DNA of 64,000 bases. Origin: Sodalis ligni (GTDB lineage: Bacteria > Pseudomonadota > Gammaproteobacteria > Enterobacterales > Enterobacteriaceae). The notes under the pieces were generated by a model. The model made no database searches. It was not told the DNA's origin and saw only the letters and a list, made by a program, of their open reading frames with translations. Each line of letters opens with the position of its first letter. Within the stretch, counting starts at the first letter, position 1. Positions 1 through 11,500 of the stretch are shown piece after piece. Location of the stretch: the NCBI RefSeq assembly GCF_016865525.2, contig NZ_CP075169.1:6076337-6140336 (forward strand), in the 5' to 3' direction. The position numbers were made by a program, and so were the translations under genes.

Positions 1-1767
1 GACCGGCTCCAGGATAACGTTGATTGGTTTCAACGCTTGTCCGAGGATCATCGGGGTAATAACCGCCCGTCCCGTGCCGCTGCCGGCGGTCAGGGTGGCC
101 GAATAGACGCCGACGGCGGTTTCACTGATATCCCCCACCACCGGCGCGACACCGGATACGGCGGCGCTTGCCGCGACTGAGGGCTCGCCGTCACCGGCTT
201 CGAACGTTATAGCCATCGTCAGCGCATCCGCCATTCCACTCACCGGCTTAAGGCTGTCATCTCTAAGAATGATTGATAGCAGGCTAGTGGAAATACCATC
301 CGCCGTTAATCTGTCCGGCGTTGCCGTCGTGGGCGACGACGCCAGGCTGATGCCCTGGCCGGTCACCGTAAGCTGGGTATAAGCGGGGTTTGAGGCGTTG
401 CCTTTTTTATCATAAGCCGTTGCGCCAATGGTATATTGATTTGTGGAGCCGGCGGGCAGATAGGGCGGCAGAGTCACCGACAGGACATGGGGCGCCGATT
501 GCGTGATGGCACCGCCGGCGGCGATCAATTCCGCAGCGTCCCACTTCACACGGTCCAGGCCATGCTTGGCGGTAACCTGGGCGGCGATGGTGAGCAGTTG
601 GCCGGACTTCCCGTTTAATTGCTCCGGCATCAGCAGGCGGATAACCTCCTGTTTTTTATAGTCCAGCACGATATGATTGTTGCGCTCCACCAGGTCATAA
701 CGGCTGCCTGCCAGGGTTCGCCCGGCCGCGACAGCCGATGGGTCCACCTGGGAGAGCCACGATTCACCCAAGCGGTAATTGATTTGCAGGCTGATACGGG
801 AATCATGCTGCCCGCTCTTACCCTGGCGGTGCTCGCCGCCCAGGGTCAATAGCGGAAACGGCGTATAATTAAGTCCCAAGGTAAATGCATCAGGATTTTT
901 TTGCCGATTGTTTTTGCCAAATAACGCTACCTCGTCGCCGCGATAGCTTTCATACATCAGCTTGCCGCCCAATTGCGGATGCGACGGCAGAAAAGCCTCG
1001 GCACGCAGGTCATAACCGTTGGCCGGTCGTTCGTTATAATCCTCGAAATCCCGCGATTGGCGCCAATTACTCAAGCGGAAATAGCTGTTGGCCGATAATT
1101 TCAGGTAATGGGTCCAGGCTTCCGCGCCGATTCCGGCCCGGCGATTTTTACCGGTGAAGTCATTATCATAAAAAGTATTTAGCCCGTACATCCAATCGCC
1201 GTGAAAGGTTCGCACGCCGCCGCCGATATTACCGGTATTGCGGTGATCTTTATTCCGTATCCCCCATTGGCTGAATACCATGGCATCCTGATTTTCATAT
1301 AACGGCACCAAGAGATCCAGCGCACTATTGTCCAGTTTGAATCGCTCATTGAGATTGAGCTGTAACCGCACGGTGCCGAATTGATCAAACCAGTCTTTGG
1401 CATACTGGCCTGCTCCGCCTGCCAGCGCCGAACGCGCCATACCAAGCGCCGCTTTATCGCTCTGTTGCGCAGTCAGCAGGTGGCCTGCCGACATGGCTCC
1501 CCCGGCGATTTTATTTTCTATGGACTCTTGCGCGGTCGATGAATCGTCATTATTTAATAGAACGTTCTTGGCCGGCGTCTCTACCGAGGCGGCGACGGAT
1601 GCCGCCCCCGCCGGAGCAAAAGCCACTCCGAGGGGTAACATGACCTGCGCCGCAATGATTGCCCAGGCGACAGGTCGCCACAAAGGGAAATCCTGACGAC
1701 TTGAGGCAAATGGCCGGCACGAACCCGTATTATTATCGGATGAAGGATATGGAGGTTTACCTGGCAT
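1..1767 (-). CDS. Invasin/intimin-like inverse autotransporter, partial (C-terminus beyond window)
   Basis: Reading from ATG at 1767, 589 codons stay open to the window edge. An AGGAG-type ribosome site lies 6 nt upstream (about 1774-1779). Residues 1-60 form a long signal region with a hydrophobic core (AWAIIAAQVMLPLGVAFA). Residues about 75-360 resemble the inverse autotransporter beta-barrel domain of intimin and invasin: FDQFGTVRLQLNLNERFKL, then GGGVRTFHGDWMYGLNTFYDND and many alternating Tyr/Leu strands. From about residue 380 onward there are bacterial Ig-like (Big_1) repeats, the usual passenger that reaches out from the outer membrane to bind host or neighbouring cells. I see no LysM domain between signal and barrel. 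In E. coli the place after rpoC holds other genes, so this is lineage-specific cargo. Identification as an inverse autotransporter is firm; the ligand is unknown. Confidence 0.88.
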   Translation of the reverse strand, partial: MPGKPPYPSSDNNTGSCRPFASSRQDFPLWRPVAWAIIAAQVMLPLGVAFAPAGAASVAASVETPAKNVLLNNDDSSTAQESIENKIAGGAMSAGHLLTAQQSDKAALGMARSALAGGAGQYAKDWFDQFGTVRLQLNLNERFKLDNSALDLLVPLYENQDAMVFSQWGIRNKDHRNTGNIGGGVRTFHGDWMYGLNTFYDNDFTGKNRRAGIGAEAWTHYLKLSANSYFRLSNWRQSRDFEDYNERPANGYDLRAEAFLPSHPQLGGKLMYESYRGDEVALFGKNNRQKNPDAFTLGLNYTPFPLLTLGGEHRQGKSGQHDSRISLQINYRLGESWLSQVDPSAVAAGRTLAGSRYDLVERNNHIVLDYKKQEVIRLLMPEQLNGKSGQLLTIAAQVTAKHGLDRVKWDAAELIAAGGAITQSAPHVLSVTLPPYLPAGSTNQYTIGATAYDKKGNASNPAYTQLTVTGQGISLASSPTTATPDRLTADGISTSLLSIILRDDSLKPVSGMADALTMAITFEAGDGEPSVAASAAVSGVAPVVGDISETAVGVYSATLTAGSGTGRAVITPMILGQALKPINVILEPV

Positions 1768-2151
1768 TAAATTCTCCTTTTAAGGATGTAGGGTGCCTTC
1801 TTCAATGCGCCCCGCAATCAAGAAATAACTTCACAAATATGAATTTTATTTATTTAAAAAATAATGAATCACGACTCACGTAATAGGAATATTTTCAGCT
1901 TTTGAAAATATATTATTCGTAATCACATTATCTAGATTGAAAATAAAAACATCTTGATGAAATTATGATATTTCTTAAAAGGAACTTGGGTGTTATTTTT
2001 CCAATGAGGCAATAGAACACCATAAAACAAGGGGTAAATTCAGGCGTTTTATATTTACTAAGTGTATATAATTACTTTTTAGCTTATTGTCTCATGATGA
2101 ATATCTGCTTATATACAATAAGAAGCACGTTAACTTAAATAATCTTAACCT
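1768..2151. other. AT-rich intergenic region upstream of the invasin gene
   Basis: About 380 bases, clearly richer in A+T than the flanking genes. I find no convincing gene. It presumably carries the promoter of the invasin-like gene, and its composition is like that of H-NS-silenced horizontally acquired genes, but no individual site can be assigned. Confidence 0.5.
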
Positions 2152-4073
2152 ATCGAGTAGGAGGCGGTCTCACAACCGCCGTCCTCTCACACCACCGTAC
2201 GTACGGTTCCGTATACGGCGGTTCATTTACAACACTGGAACTGCCTGTGCAACTCCAGCAGCGATAACAGACCTGCGCGATCGAAGAGTTTCTTCGGCAG
2301 CGCTTGGTTCATATGACTTGCCCCCGCGTTCCACCAGGGTCCGCGCTGGTTCGTCGCCGATATCCACGCCCTTTCTTCGCTCAGGCCGCCTTTCATCAGC
2401 ATCCTTGCCCGTTTGTATGGCCTTTTCCAATGCCGCCACAGCAGACAACGCAGCTTACGGCGGACCCAGCCGTCCAGTTCTTCCAGTATCCCTTTGACTT
2501 CGGTCAGCCGGAAGTAACTTATCCAACCTCGCAGCACCGGAGCAAGCCCGTCGATAACCGCTTTCAGCGCTTTTGAACTGTTTCCCGTCGTCAGGCTGCG
2601 GATTTTCTCCTTCAGCCTGGACACGCTGCTCGCCGCTATCTTCAGTCTGGCCTGCCTGTGCCATGTCAGGCTATATCCCAGGAACTTGCGCTCCCAGGGC
2701 CTGGCCACCGCGCTTTTATCTCGGTTCACCGTCAACCGGAGGTGCTTTTCCAGATACCGGCTTATCGAGTTCATCGCCTGTTCTCCCGCCTTGCGGCTGC
2801 TCACGTAGATATTACAGTCATCCGCATAACGGCAGAACCGGTGGCCCCTGCGCTCCAGTTCACGGTCAAGGTCGGTCAACAGCAGGTTGGAGAGCAACGG
2901 CGATAACGGGCTGCCTTGCGGCATCCCTTCCCGCCGTTTTGTCACCACTTTGCCGCTGACCATGTCCGCTTCCAGATAACGCCTGATGAGCCTGAGCAGT
3001 CTGACGTCTTTGATTTTGCGGCTTAGCCACGACATCATGATGTCGTGGTTAACCCGGTCAAAGAACTTCTCCAGGTCCATATCCACCACCCAGCGCCGGC
3101 CGCCTTGCACGTAGGCTTGTGCTTGGCGCACCGCCTGCCAGGCATTGCGGCCCGGTCTGAAGCCGTAGCTGGATTCGGAGAACTCAGGTTCATAATAGGG
3201 GGTAAGGTGTTGCTGGATAGCCTGCTGGATAAGCCGGTCCACCACCGTGGGAATACCCAGGACCCTGACTCCGCCGTTAAGCTTGGGCAGTTCGACCCGG
3301 CGTATCGCCTGCGGCAGGTAGCTTCCGTCCAGCAGGGCCGCTTTCACCGTCGGCCAGTGCCGTTTCAGCCAGTCTTTAAGTTCGCCGACGCCCAGGTTAT
3401 CTACCCCTGCCGCGCCTTTGTTCTCCAGGACCCGCTGATAGGCCAGCATCAGGTTGCTACGTGTTATCACCGCTTCGATTGACAAGGGTTGTTCCGCTTT
3501 CGTTTGCCCAGATTTCGCCGTGGGTATTTCAGCACCCAGGACCGGCTCTCGCGAATACTGTTCGCTCTTTCCTGTCCGGGCCGCAGTACTCTGCGCTTGT
3601 GCCTCATCAATACCCATCGAGATAACCTGTCCTAATCACGGTTGTACATGTTCAGCCCTTCGCGATGCCGGTTTTGCACCGCTACTACGGCCTCGGCTGA
3701 CTTCTGCACGTTCATCCCGTCGCCTCTCGGCGCGCGGTAGCACCAAGGCAAACGTGCAGATCTCCCGGGGTAATTCGCGCGACCTTCCTGCTTATGCCTG
3801 TCGGATATACGTCGCAGCGTTTCGTGCAAGTATCGGGCTTTGGCGATATTGGACGCCTTACCCCGCTGCGCCGCCTAATCCACTTCCTGTTCGTCAGGCC
3901 AGCATTTTGCCTTCGGCTTCCTTCAGATCCCGCCTCGCGGTGGGCACCCTTGCCGTTCGGCTAGCACTTCCCCTTGCCGGGTGTGCAGAGGACTTGCACC
4001 TCCAAGTCGCCCCTTGACCACCACAATCCAGGGACAGCGCCCGTCAAGGCGCTACGCGCCATGCCCGGCGCAC
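2152..4073 (-). mobile_element. Group II intron, class C, complete (about 1.92 kb)
   Basis: On the minus strand the element starts with GTGCGCC (4073 downwards), the standard 5' end of group II introns. It ends with CCTACTCGAT at 2152, typical of class C introns. Domain V is visible at about 2165-2222 (GCCGTATACGG and its pairing strand). It encodes a reverse transcriptase without an endonuclease domain. The 5' end begins right after the T-tract of the rpoC terminator (stem 4083-4104), which matches the known preference of class C introns for sites just downstream of intrinsic terminators. It is therefore a self-splicing, retromobile ribozyme transcribed in the same direction as rpoC read-through. 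It appears full length; splicing competence cannot be judged from inspection alone. Confidence 0.9.
2223..3617 (-). CDS. ltrA: Group II intron reverse transcriptase/maturase
   Basis: 464 residues, uninterrupted. Reverse transcriptase domain at about residues 60-300, with the fingers motif SSYGFRPGRNAWQAV, the palm MDLEKFFDRVNHD, the QGSPLSPLLSNLLL turn and the catalytic RYADD box (about residue 265). The C-terminal maturase (X) region is at about residues 340-430. The end, with RGPWWNAGASHMNQALP, is typical of class C intron proteins, which lack the HNH endonuclease domain; none is seen here. The protein helps its host intron fold and splice, and copies it into DNA at new sites, probably priming from a replication fork strand. 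The stop codon lies just 5' of domain V, the usual arrangement. Confidence 0.93.
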   Translation of the reverse strand: MGIDEAQAQSTAARTGKSEQYSREPVLGAEIPTAKSGQTKAEQPLSIEAVITRSNLMLAYQRVLENKGAAGVDNLGVGELKDWLKRHWPTVKAALLDGSYLPQAIRRVELPKLNGGVRVLGIPTVVDRLIQQAIQQHLTPYYEPEFSESSYGFRPGRNAWQAVRQAQAYVQGGRRWVVDMDLEKFFDRVNHDIMMSWLSRKIKDVRLLRLIRRYLEADMVSGKVVTKRREGMPQGSPLSPLLSNLLLTDLDRELERRGHRFCRYADDCNIYVSSRKAGEQAMNSISRYLEKHLRLTVNRDKSAVARPWERKFLGYSLTWHRQARLKIAASSVSRLKEKIRSLTTGNSSKALKAVIDGLAPVLRGWISYFRLTEVKGILEELDGWVRRKLRCLLWRHWKRPYKRARMLMKGGLSEERAWISATNQRGPWWNAGASHMNQALPKKLFDRAGLLSLLELHRQFQCCK

Positions 4074-4074
4074 C

Positions 4075-4104
4075 CAAAAAAAAGCCGCCCCCTAAGGGAC
4101 GGCT
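4075..4104 (-). terminator. rpoC (rplKAJL-rpoBC) intrinsic terminator
   Basis: On the minus strand, AGCCGTCCC pairs with GGGCGGCT across a short loop and is followed by eight T residues. It sits about 22 bases after the rpoC stop codon and ends the whole ribosomal protein/RNA polymerase operon. The group II intron begins two bases beyond the T-run. Confidence 0.9.
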
Positions 4105-4125
4105 ATTGCGTTGCTGCAATAACGA

Positions 4126-7100
4126 TTATTTATCGTTATTACCGCCTAAGCCCGCATTCAGCAGTTCCGCCATATTGGCGGAGGCTTCATCAGCGGTGAC
4201 CGACGGTACAACCGGCACTTCGCCCAGGGCGCGACGACGGGCACGATCCTGATGGTAGGCATAACCGGTCCCGGCAGGGATCAGTCGGCCGACAATCACG
4301 TTCTCTTTCAGACCGCGCAGTTCATCACGTTTCCCGGCAACGGCGGCTTCAGTAAGCACGCGCGTTGTTTCCTGGAACGATGCCGCGGAGATAAAGGACT
4401 CCGTGGCCAGGGATGCCTTGGTTATACCCAAGAGATCCCGGCTGAAGGTCATTTCGATCTTGTCGTCCTCCGCCAGCTGGCGGTTGGCAATCTTGACCCG
4501 TGAGTATTCAGCCTGTTCGCCTTCCAGGAAGTCGGTGCCGCCGGCGTTGACGATGGTGGCTTTACGCAACATCTGACGAACGATAACTTCGATATGCTTA
4601 TCGTTAATCTTAACGCCCTGCAGACGGTAAACATCCTGCACTTCGTTAACGATGTAGCGGGTCACCGCATGCACGCCGCGCAGACGCAGAATGTCATGGG
4701 GCGATTCCGGTCCATCGGAGATCACGTCGCCGCGTTCCACGCGTTCGCCTTCAAATACGTTAAGCTGACGCCATTTCGGGATCATCTCTTCGTAAGCATC
4801 GCTGCCGTCCACCGGCGAAATCACCAGACGACGTTTGCCTTTGGTTTCTTTACCGAAGGATACGATACCGCTGATTTCCGCCAGGATAGCCGGTTCTTTC
4901 GGCCGGCGCGCTTCGAACAAATCGGCAACGCGCGGCAGACCACCGGTAATATCCTTGGTACCGCTGGATTCCTGCGGCAGACGCGCCAGAGTGTCCCCGC
5001 CGGTGATTTGCACACCGTCTTCCAACTGGACAATGGTTTTACCCGGCAGGAAGTACTGGGCCGGCATATCGGTGCCCGGAATCAGTACGTCATTGCCGCT
5101 GGCATCAACGATTTTCAGCGCCGGACGCAAGTCTTTACCGCCACCGGTACGTTCAGCCGTATCCAGCACCACGATAGAGGACAAGCCGGTCAGCTCATCG
5201 GTCTGGCGGGTAATGGTCTGGCCGTCGATCATATCGGTGAAGCGCATAAAGCCGCTTACTTCAGTGATAACCGGCATGGTATGCGGGTCCCAGTTGGCAA
5301 CCGTTTCGCCGCCCAGCACTTCAGAACCATCACCTTTGCCCATGACCGCGCCGTAAGGCACTTTATAGCTTTCCTTGGTACGGCCGAATTCATCGATGAG
5401 TTTCAGTTCCGTGTTACGGGAAGTAATCACCAGTTTACCGGCGCCGTTGATAACGAACTTGGCGTTATTCAACCGCACGGTACCCTTGTTTTTCACCTGA
5501 ATGCTCGATTCGGCGGCATTACGGGAAGCGGCGCCACCGATGTGGAACGTACGCATGGTCAACTGGGTGCCCGGCTCGCCGATAGACTGCGCGGCGATAA
5601 CACCGATGGATTCACCCTTGTTCACCAGATGCCCGCGGGCCAAATCACGGCCGTAGCAGTTGGCGCAGACACCGAAGTCGGTTTCACAGGTCACCACCGA
5701 GCGAACCTTGATGGTATCCACGGAGTTCTCTTCCAGGACATCACACCATTGTTCGTTCAGCAGGGTATTGCGTTCCACCAGTATATCGGCGGTACCCGGT
5801 TTCAGTACGTCTTCAGCGGTAACACGTCCCAGCACACGTTCGCGCAGCGGCTCTTTAACATCGCCGCCCTCGATAACCGGGGTCATGGTAACACCGGCAT
5901 GGGTGCCGCAGTCGTCCTCGGTCACCACCAGATCCTGCGCCACGTCCACCAGACGACGGGTCAGGTAACCGGAGTTCGCCGTTTTCAGCGCGGTATCCGC
6001 CAGACCTTTACGAGCACCGTGAGTGGAGATGAAGTACTGGAGTACGTTCAGGCCTTCACGGAAGTTCGCGGTAATAGGCGTTTCAATGATGGAGCCGTCA
6101 GGCTTGGCCATCAGGCCGCGCATACCCGCCAATTGGCGAATCTGTGCCGCCGAACCACGGGCGCCGGAGTCGGCCATCATAAAGATGCTGTTGAAGGAAA
6201 CCTGGCGCTCTTCCACGCCGTCTCGGTTAATCACCGATTCGGTGGACAGGTTATCCATCATCGCCTTGGCAACGCGTTCGTTAGCCGCGGCCCAGATATC
6301 GATAACCTTGTTGTAGCGTTCGCCGGCGGTCACCAGACCAGACTGGAACTGCTCCTGGATTTCGGCCACTTCGGCTTCGGCTTCTTCGATGATCCCCGCT
6401 TTCTTGGCCGGGATAACCATATCATCGATACCTACCGACGATCCTGAACGGGCCGCATAGGCAAAACCGGTATACATGATCTGGTCGGCGAAGATAACCG
6501 TAGGCTTCAGGCCCAGCACGCGATAACAGGTATTCAGCATCTTGGAGATGGCTTTCTTACCCAGCGCCTGATTGACCAGGGCGAACGGCAATCCCTTCGG
6601 CACGATCATCCACAAAATCGCACGGCCTACGGTGGTGTCGACGATGTGGGTATTTTCAATAAGCTCGCCGTCTTCGTTCTTGGCATACTCGGTGATACGC
6701 ACTTTGACGCGCGCATGCAGCTCGGCGATACCGCCCCGATAGATGCGTTCCGCTTCTTTCGGTCCGGTCAAGACCATGCCTTCGCCTTTACCGTTCACCC
6801 GGTCGCGGGTCATGTAATACAGACCCAGCACCACGTCCTGGGACGGAACGATAATCGGCTCGCCGTTGGCCGGCGACAGGATGTTGTTGGTGGACATCAT
6901 CAGCGCACGGGCTTCCAACTGGGCTTCCAGCGTCAGCGGTACGTGAACGGCCATCTGGTCACCGTCGAAGTCGGCGTTGTACGCCGCGCACACCAGCGGG
7001 TGAAGCTGAATGGCTTTACCTTCAATCAACACCGGCTCAAACGCCTGGATACCCAGACGGTGCAGAGTCGGCGCACGGTTCAGCAGCACCGGGTGTTCGC

Positions 7101-8349
7101 GGATAACTTCATCCAGGATATCCCAGACCACGGCTTCTTCGCGTTCAACCATTTTCTTGGCGGCTTTGATGGTGGTGGCGAGGCCACGCAGCTCAAGCTT
7201 GCCGTAGATGAAGGGTTTGAACAGTTCCAGCGCCATCTTCTTCGGCAGGCCGCACTGATGCAGACGCAGGTACGGACCCACGGTAATCACGGAACGACCG
7301 GAATAGTCGACGCGTTTACCCAGCAGGTTCTGACGGAAACGCCCTTGCTTGCCTTTGATCATGTCGGCCAGGGATTTCAGCGGACGCTTGTTGGAACCGG
7401 TAATGGCGCGACCGCGACGGCCGTTATCCAACAGCGCATCCACTGCTTCCTGCAGCATACGTTTTTCATTGCGTACGATGATATCCGGCGCAGCCAGATC
7501 CAGCAGACGTTTCAAACGGTTGTTACGGTTTATCACCCGGCGATAGAGATCGTTCAGATCGGAGGTGGCAAAACGGCCGCCGTCCAGCGGCACCAGCGGA
7601 CGCAGATCCGGCGGCAACACCGGCAGCACCGTCAGGATCATCCATTCCGGTTTATTACCGGACTGAACGAATGCTTCCAGCAGCTTGATACGCTTGGTCA
7701 GCTTCTTGCGCTTGGTTTCGGAGTTGGTTTCATTCAGCTCTTCACGCAGGGTTTCGCATTCCGCTTCCAGGTCCATGTTTTTCAACAGGGCCTGAATGGC
7801 TTCGGCGCCCATTTTAGCGTCAAACTCATCACCAAACTCTTCCAGGGCGTCCAGATACTGTTCTTCAGTCAGGATCTGGCGGCGCTCCAGGTTGGTCATG
7901 CCGCCTTCAACCACCACATAAGATTCAAAATACAGCACGCGCTCGATATCACGCAGCGGCATATCCAGCAACAAACCGATGCGCGAAGGCAACGATTTCA
8001 AGAACCAAATATGCGCTGTCGGCGAAGCCAGCTCGATATGGCCCATGCGCTCGCGGCGCACTTTGGTCTGGGTCACTTCAACACCGCATTTTTCACAAAT
8101 CACGCCGCGGTGCTTCAACCGCTTGTACTTACCGCACAAGCATTCGTAATCTTTAACCGGCCCGAAAATACGGGCGCAGAAAAGCCCGTCGCGTTCAGGT
8201 TTGAACGTACGGTAGTTGATGGTTTCCGGCTTCTTCACTTCGCCGAACGACCAGGAACGGATCATATCTGGCGAGGCCAGAGCAATTTTGATCGCATCAA
8301 ACTCTTCGGTCTTGGTTTGTGCTTTCAGAAACTTAAGTAAATCTTTCAC
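4126..8349 (-). CDS. rpoC: DNA-directed RNA polymerase subunit beta'
   Basis: 1407 residues, the same length as in E. coli. This subunit forms half of the RNA polymerase active cleft. The N-terminal zinc ribbon is present ([20 protein letters not shown], about residues 70-88), as is the Mg-binding catalytic motif NADFDGDQM near residue 460. The second zinc site is visible ([13 protein letters not shown], about residue 890), and the trigger loop region carries [16 protein letters not shown]. The start ATG has a good Shine-Dalgarno sequence (AGGAGCC) about 8 nt upstream. It is the last gene of the rplKAJL-rpoBC operon and follows rpoB after 213 bases. No sign of decay. Confidence 0.99.
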   Translation of the reverse strand: MKDLLKFLKAQTKTEEFDAIKIALASPDMIRSWSFGEVKKPETINYRTFKPERDGLFCARIFGPVKDYECLCGKYKRLKHRGVICEKCGVEVTQTKVRRERMGHIELASPTAHIWFLKSLPSRIGLLLDMPLRDIERVLYFESYVVVEGGMTNLERRQILTEEQYLDALEEFGDEFDAKMGAEAIQALLKNMDLEAECETLREELNETNSETKRKKLTKRIKLLEAFVQSGNKPEWMILTVLPVLPPDLRPLVPLDGGRFATSDLNDLYRRVINRNNRLKRLLDLAAPDIIVRNEKRMLQEAVDALLDNGRRGRAITGSNKRPLKSLADMIKGKQGRFRQNLLGKRVDYSGRSVITVGPYLRLHQCGLPKKMALELFKPFIYGKLELRGLATTIKAAKKMVEREEAVVWDILDEVIREHPVLLNRAPTLHRLGIQAFEPVLIEGKAIQLHPLVCAAYNADFDGDQMAVHVPLTLEAQLEARALMMSTNNILSPANGEPIIVPSQDVVLGLYYMTRDRVNGKGEGMVLTGPKEAERIYRGGIAELHARVKVRITEYAKNEDGELIENTHIVDTTVGRAILWMIVPKGLPFALVNQALGKKAISKMLNTCYRVLGLKPTVIFADQIMYTGFAYAARSGSSVGIDDMVIPAKKAGIIEEAEAEVAEIQEQFQSGLVTAGERYNKVIDIWAAANERVAKAMMDNLSTESVINRDGVEERQVSFNSIFMMADSGARGSAAQIRQLAGMRGLMAKPDGSIIETPITANFREGLNVLQYFISTHGARKGLADTALKTANSGYLTRRLVDVAQDLVVTEDDCGTHAGVTMTPVIEGGDVKEPLRERVLGRVTAEDVLKPGTADILVERNTLLNEQWCDVLEENSVDTIKVRSVVTCETDFGVCANCYGRDLARGHLVNKGESIGVIAAQSIGEPGTQLTMRTFHIGGAASRNAAESSIQVKNKGTVRLNNAKFVINGAGKLVITSRNTELKLIDEFGRTKESYKVPYGAVMGKGDGSEVLGGETVANWDPHTMPVITEVSGFMRFTDMIDGQTITRQTDELTGLSSIVVLDTAERTGGGKDLRPALKIVDASGNDVLIPGTDMPAQYFLPGKTIVQLEDGVQITGGDTLARLPQESSGTKDITGGLPRVADLFEARRPKEPAILAEISGIVSFGKETKGKRRLVISPVDGSDAYEEMIPKWRQLNVFEGERVERGDVISDGPESPHDILRLRGVHAVTRYIVNEVQDVYRLQGVKINDKHIEVIVRQMLRKATIVNAGGTDFLEGEQAEYSRVKIANRQLAEDDKIEMTFSRDLLGITKASLATESFISAASFQETTRVLTEAAVAGKRDELRGLKENVIVGRLIPAGTGYAYHQDRARRRALGEVPVVPSVTADEASANMAELLNAGLGGNNDK

Positions 8350-8380
8350 GGATTGGCTCCTGTCGGAGTTAGACCTGTTA

Positions 8381-8403
8381 GGCGCCTGAAACGCTCAGGC
8401 GCC
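8381..8403. repeat. Short GC-rich hairpin after rpoB
   Basis: GGCGCCTGA and TCAGGCGCC face each other across a short loop in the rpoB-rpoC gap. No T-run follows on either strand, so it is more likely an RNA-stabilising or processing hairpin than a terminator. Confidence 0.6.
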
Positions 8404-8436
8404 CTGATAACCGGTGCGAACGCACCCGAGCCGAAC

Positions 8437-8558
8437 CCCCCGTCATCTTTCAAACCGCAGATGCGCCGGCTGTACTCGCTCACCCGAATCACTTACCTAG
8501 GTAAGCTCATCGGGCTCGCTCACTTGCCATCTTCCTGCGGCCGGAAAGCCATAGGGGT
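8437..8558. repeat. Enterobacterial palindromic intergenic repeat in rpoB-rpoC spacer
   Basis: A roughly 120-base imperfect palindrome centred on the perfect 14-mer CTTACCTAGGTAAG (about 8491-8504). Its arms include CTCGCTCACCCGAATCA and CATCGGGCTCGCTCAC, with outer arms rich in CTTTC and CCGCAG/CTGCGG. The layout resembles the dispersed palindromic repeats known from Yersinia, Serratia and relatives. It enlarges this spacer to 213 bases and would be transcribed as a long hairpin between rpoB and rpoC. Confidence 0.75.
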
Positions 8559-8562
8559 TAAA

Positions 8563-11500
8563 TTACTCTTCTTCCAGCTCGATGTTGATGCCCAGAGAGC
8601 GGATTTCCTTCAGCAACACGTTAAAGGACTCCGGCATGCCTGGTTCCATCGTATGATTGCCATCCACGATGTTTTTGTACATCTTGGTACGACCGTTAAC
8701 ATCATCCGACTTGACAGTCAGCATTTCCTGCAGGGTATAGGCCGCGCCATACGCTTCCAGTGCCCATACTTCCATCTCACCAAAGCGTTGGCCGCCGAAC
8801 TGCGCCTTACCGCCCAGCGGCTGCTGGGTGACCAGGCTGTAGGAACCGGTGGAACGCGCATGCATCTTGTCATCAACCAAATGGTTGAGTTTCAGCATGT
8901 ACATGTAGCCCACGGTAACCTGCCGCTCGAACTGCTCGCCGGTACGGCCGTCAAACAAGGTAATCTGACCGGAAGTAGGCAGACCGCCCAATTGCAGCAA
9001 TTCCTTGATTTCTTTTTCTTTGGCGCCGTCAAACACCGGTGTTGCGATGGGCATACCCTTCTTCAGGTTCTCCGCCAAACGCAGCACTTCGTCATCGCTG
9101 AAGGTGGCCAGATCCACTTTCTGGCGGACATCATCCCCCAGATCATAGGCTTTCTGGATGAACTCGCGCAGCTTCGCCACATCCTCGTGCTTTTTCAGCA
9201 TGGCGTTGATCTTATCGCCGATACCTTTAGCCGCCATGCCCAGATGGGTTTCCAGGATCTGGCCGATGTTCATACGGGACGGTACGCCCAAGGGGTTCAG
9301 TACGATATCCACCGGCACGCCGTTTTCATCGTAAGGCATATCCTCGATCGGGTTGATCTTGGAGATAACACCCTTGTTCCCGTGCCGGCCGGCCATCTTG
9401 TCGCCCGGCTGAATCTGGCGCTTGACCGCCAGGTACACCTTGACGATTTTCAGCACGCCCGGAGCCAGGTCATCGCCCTGCGTGATCTTGCGGCGTTTCG
9501 CTTCCAGCTTCTTCTCGAACACGGTTTTCAGTTCGTCGTACTGTTCCGCCAGCTGCTCAAGCTGATTCTGCTTGTCTTCGTCGCCGAGACCCAGCTCCAG
9601 CCAACGCTCACGCGTCAGTTTGGACAGCTTCTCGTCTTCGATGCCGCCGGACACCAGCACGTCATGGATACGGGCAAACAGCCCGGCTTCAAAAATCTGC
9701 AGCTCTTCCGTCAGGTCCTTTTTGGCCTGCTTGAGCTGCATCTCTTCGATTTCCAGCGCACGTTTGTCTTTTTCCACGCCGTCGCGGGTAAAGACCTGCA
9801 CGTCGATAACCGTACCGGATACACCGTTCGGCACTCGCAGCGACGAATCTTTGACGTCCGACGCTTTTTCACCAAAGATGGCGCGCAGCAGCTTTTCTTC
9901 CGGGGTCAGCTGGGTTTCGCCCTTCGGCGTCACTTTGCCCACCAGGATATCGCCGCCGGTCACTTCCGCGCCGATGTAGACAATCCCGGATTCATCCAGC
10001 TTGGAAAGCGCCGCTTCACCCACATTCGGGATGTCGGCGGTGATTTCTTCAGGCCCCAGCTTGGTATCGCGGGACACGCAGGCCAGCTCCTGGATGTGAA
10101 TCGTAGTGAAACGATCTTCCTGGACCACACGTTCGGAAACCAGAATGGAGTCTTCGAAGTTGTAGCCGTTCCACGGCATGAACGCCACGCGCATGTTCTG
10201 ACCCAGCGCCAGTTCACCCAGATCGGTGGACGGACCGTCGGCCAGCACATCGCCGCGTTCAACCGGTTCACCCAGGGACACGCACGGCATCTGGCTGATG
10301 CAGGTGTTCTGGTTGGAACGGGTATACTTGGTCAGGTTGTAGATGTCGATGCCCGCTTCGCCCGCCACCATTTCATCAGGATTAACGTTAATCACGATAC
10401 GAGACGCATCGACATACTGAATGGTACCGCCGCGTTTGGCGACCGCGGTGACACCGGAGTCGACCGCCACGGCGCGTTCCATACCGGTACCTACCAGCGG
10501 CTTGTCGGCACGCAGCGTAGGAACGGCCTGACGTTGCATGTTCGCACCCATCAGCGCACGGTTGGCGTCATCGTGTTCCAGGAACGGAATCAGCGACGCA
10601 CCCACCGAAACGATCTGCTGGGTTGAAACGTCCATATAGTCCACCTGATCGCGAGTGAACAGGCTGGATTCGCCTTTGCTGCGGCACGTAATCAAATCGT
10701 CAACGAAATGGCCTTCTTCGTCGAGATCGGTATTGGCCTGGGCAATAACGAAATTGCCCTCTTCAATGGCGGACAGGTAATGGATCTCATCGGTGACCAC
10801 TTCTTCGCGCACCCGGCGATACGGCGTTTCAAGGAAGCCGTATTCATTGGTCTGCGCATAGACGGACAGCGAGTTGATCAAACCGATATTCGGACCTTCA
10901 GGCGTTTCGATGGGGCACACGCGGCCGTAATGGGTCGGATGCACGTCTCGAACTTCAAAGCCCGCGCGTTCACGGGTCAAACCGCCTGGGCCCAATGCGG
11001 AGATACGCCGTTTATGGGTAATTTCCGACAATGGGTTGTTCTGGTCCATAAATTGAGACAGCTGGCTGGAACCAAAGAACTCTTTCACCGCGGCGGAAAT
11101 CGGTTTGGCGTTGATCATGTCCTGCGGCATCAGGGTATCGAGATCCCCCAGCGACAGGCGCTCTTTCACGGCACGTTCAACACGCACCAGGCCGACGCGG
11201 AACTGGTTTTCCGCCATTTCGCCCACGGAACGGATACGACGGTTGCCGAGATGATCGATATCATCCACTTCACCCTTGCCGTTACGGATATCAATCAGCT
11301 TCTTCATCACTTCGATGATGTCGAGCTTACTGAGGATTCCGGAACCTTCAATCTCTTCGCGCAGCAGCGAACGATTGAACTTCATACGGCCCACGGCGGA
11401 GAGGTCGTAGCGATCTTCGGAGAAGAACAGGTTCTCGAACAGGTTTTCAGCCGCTTCGCGGGTCGGCGGTTCGCCGGGACGCATCATGCGGTAGATTTCC

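Noticed and set aside
4594..6447. 617-codon plus-strand open frame inside rpoC (and similar long ones at 6646-8340, 8353-10626 and 10708-11856)
   Set aside because: Exact antisense shadows of rpoC and rpoB; they owe their length to the codon bias of the real genes and have no ribosome site or protein-like composition.
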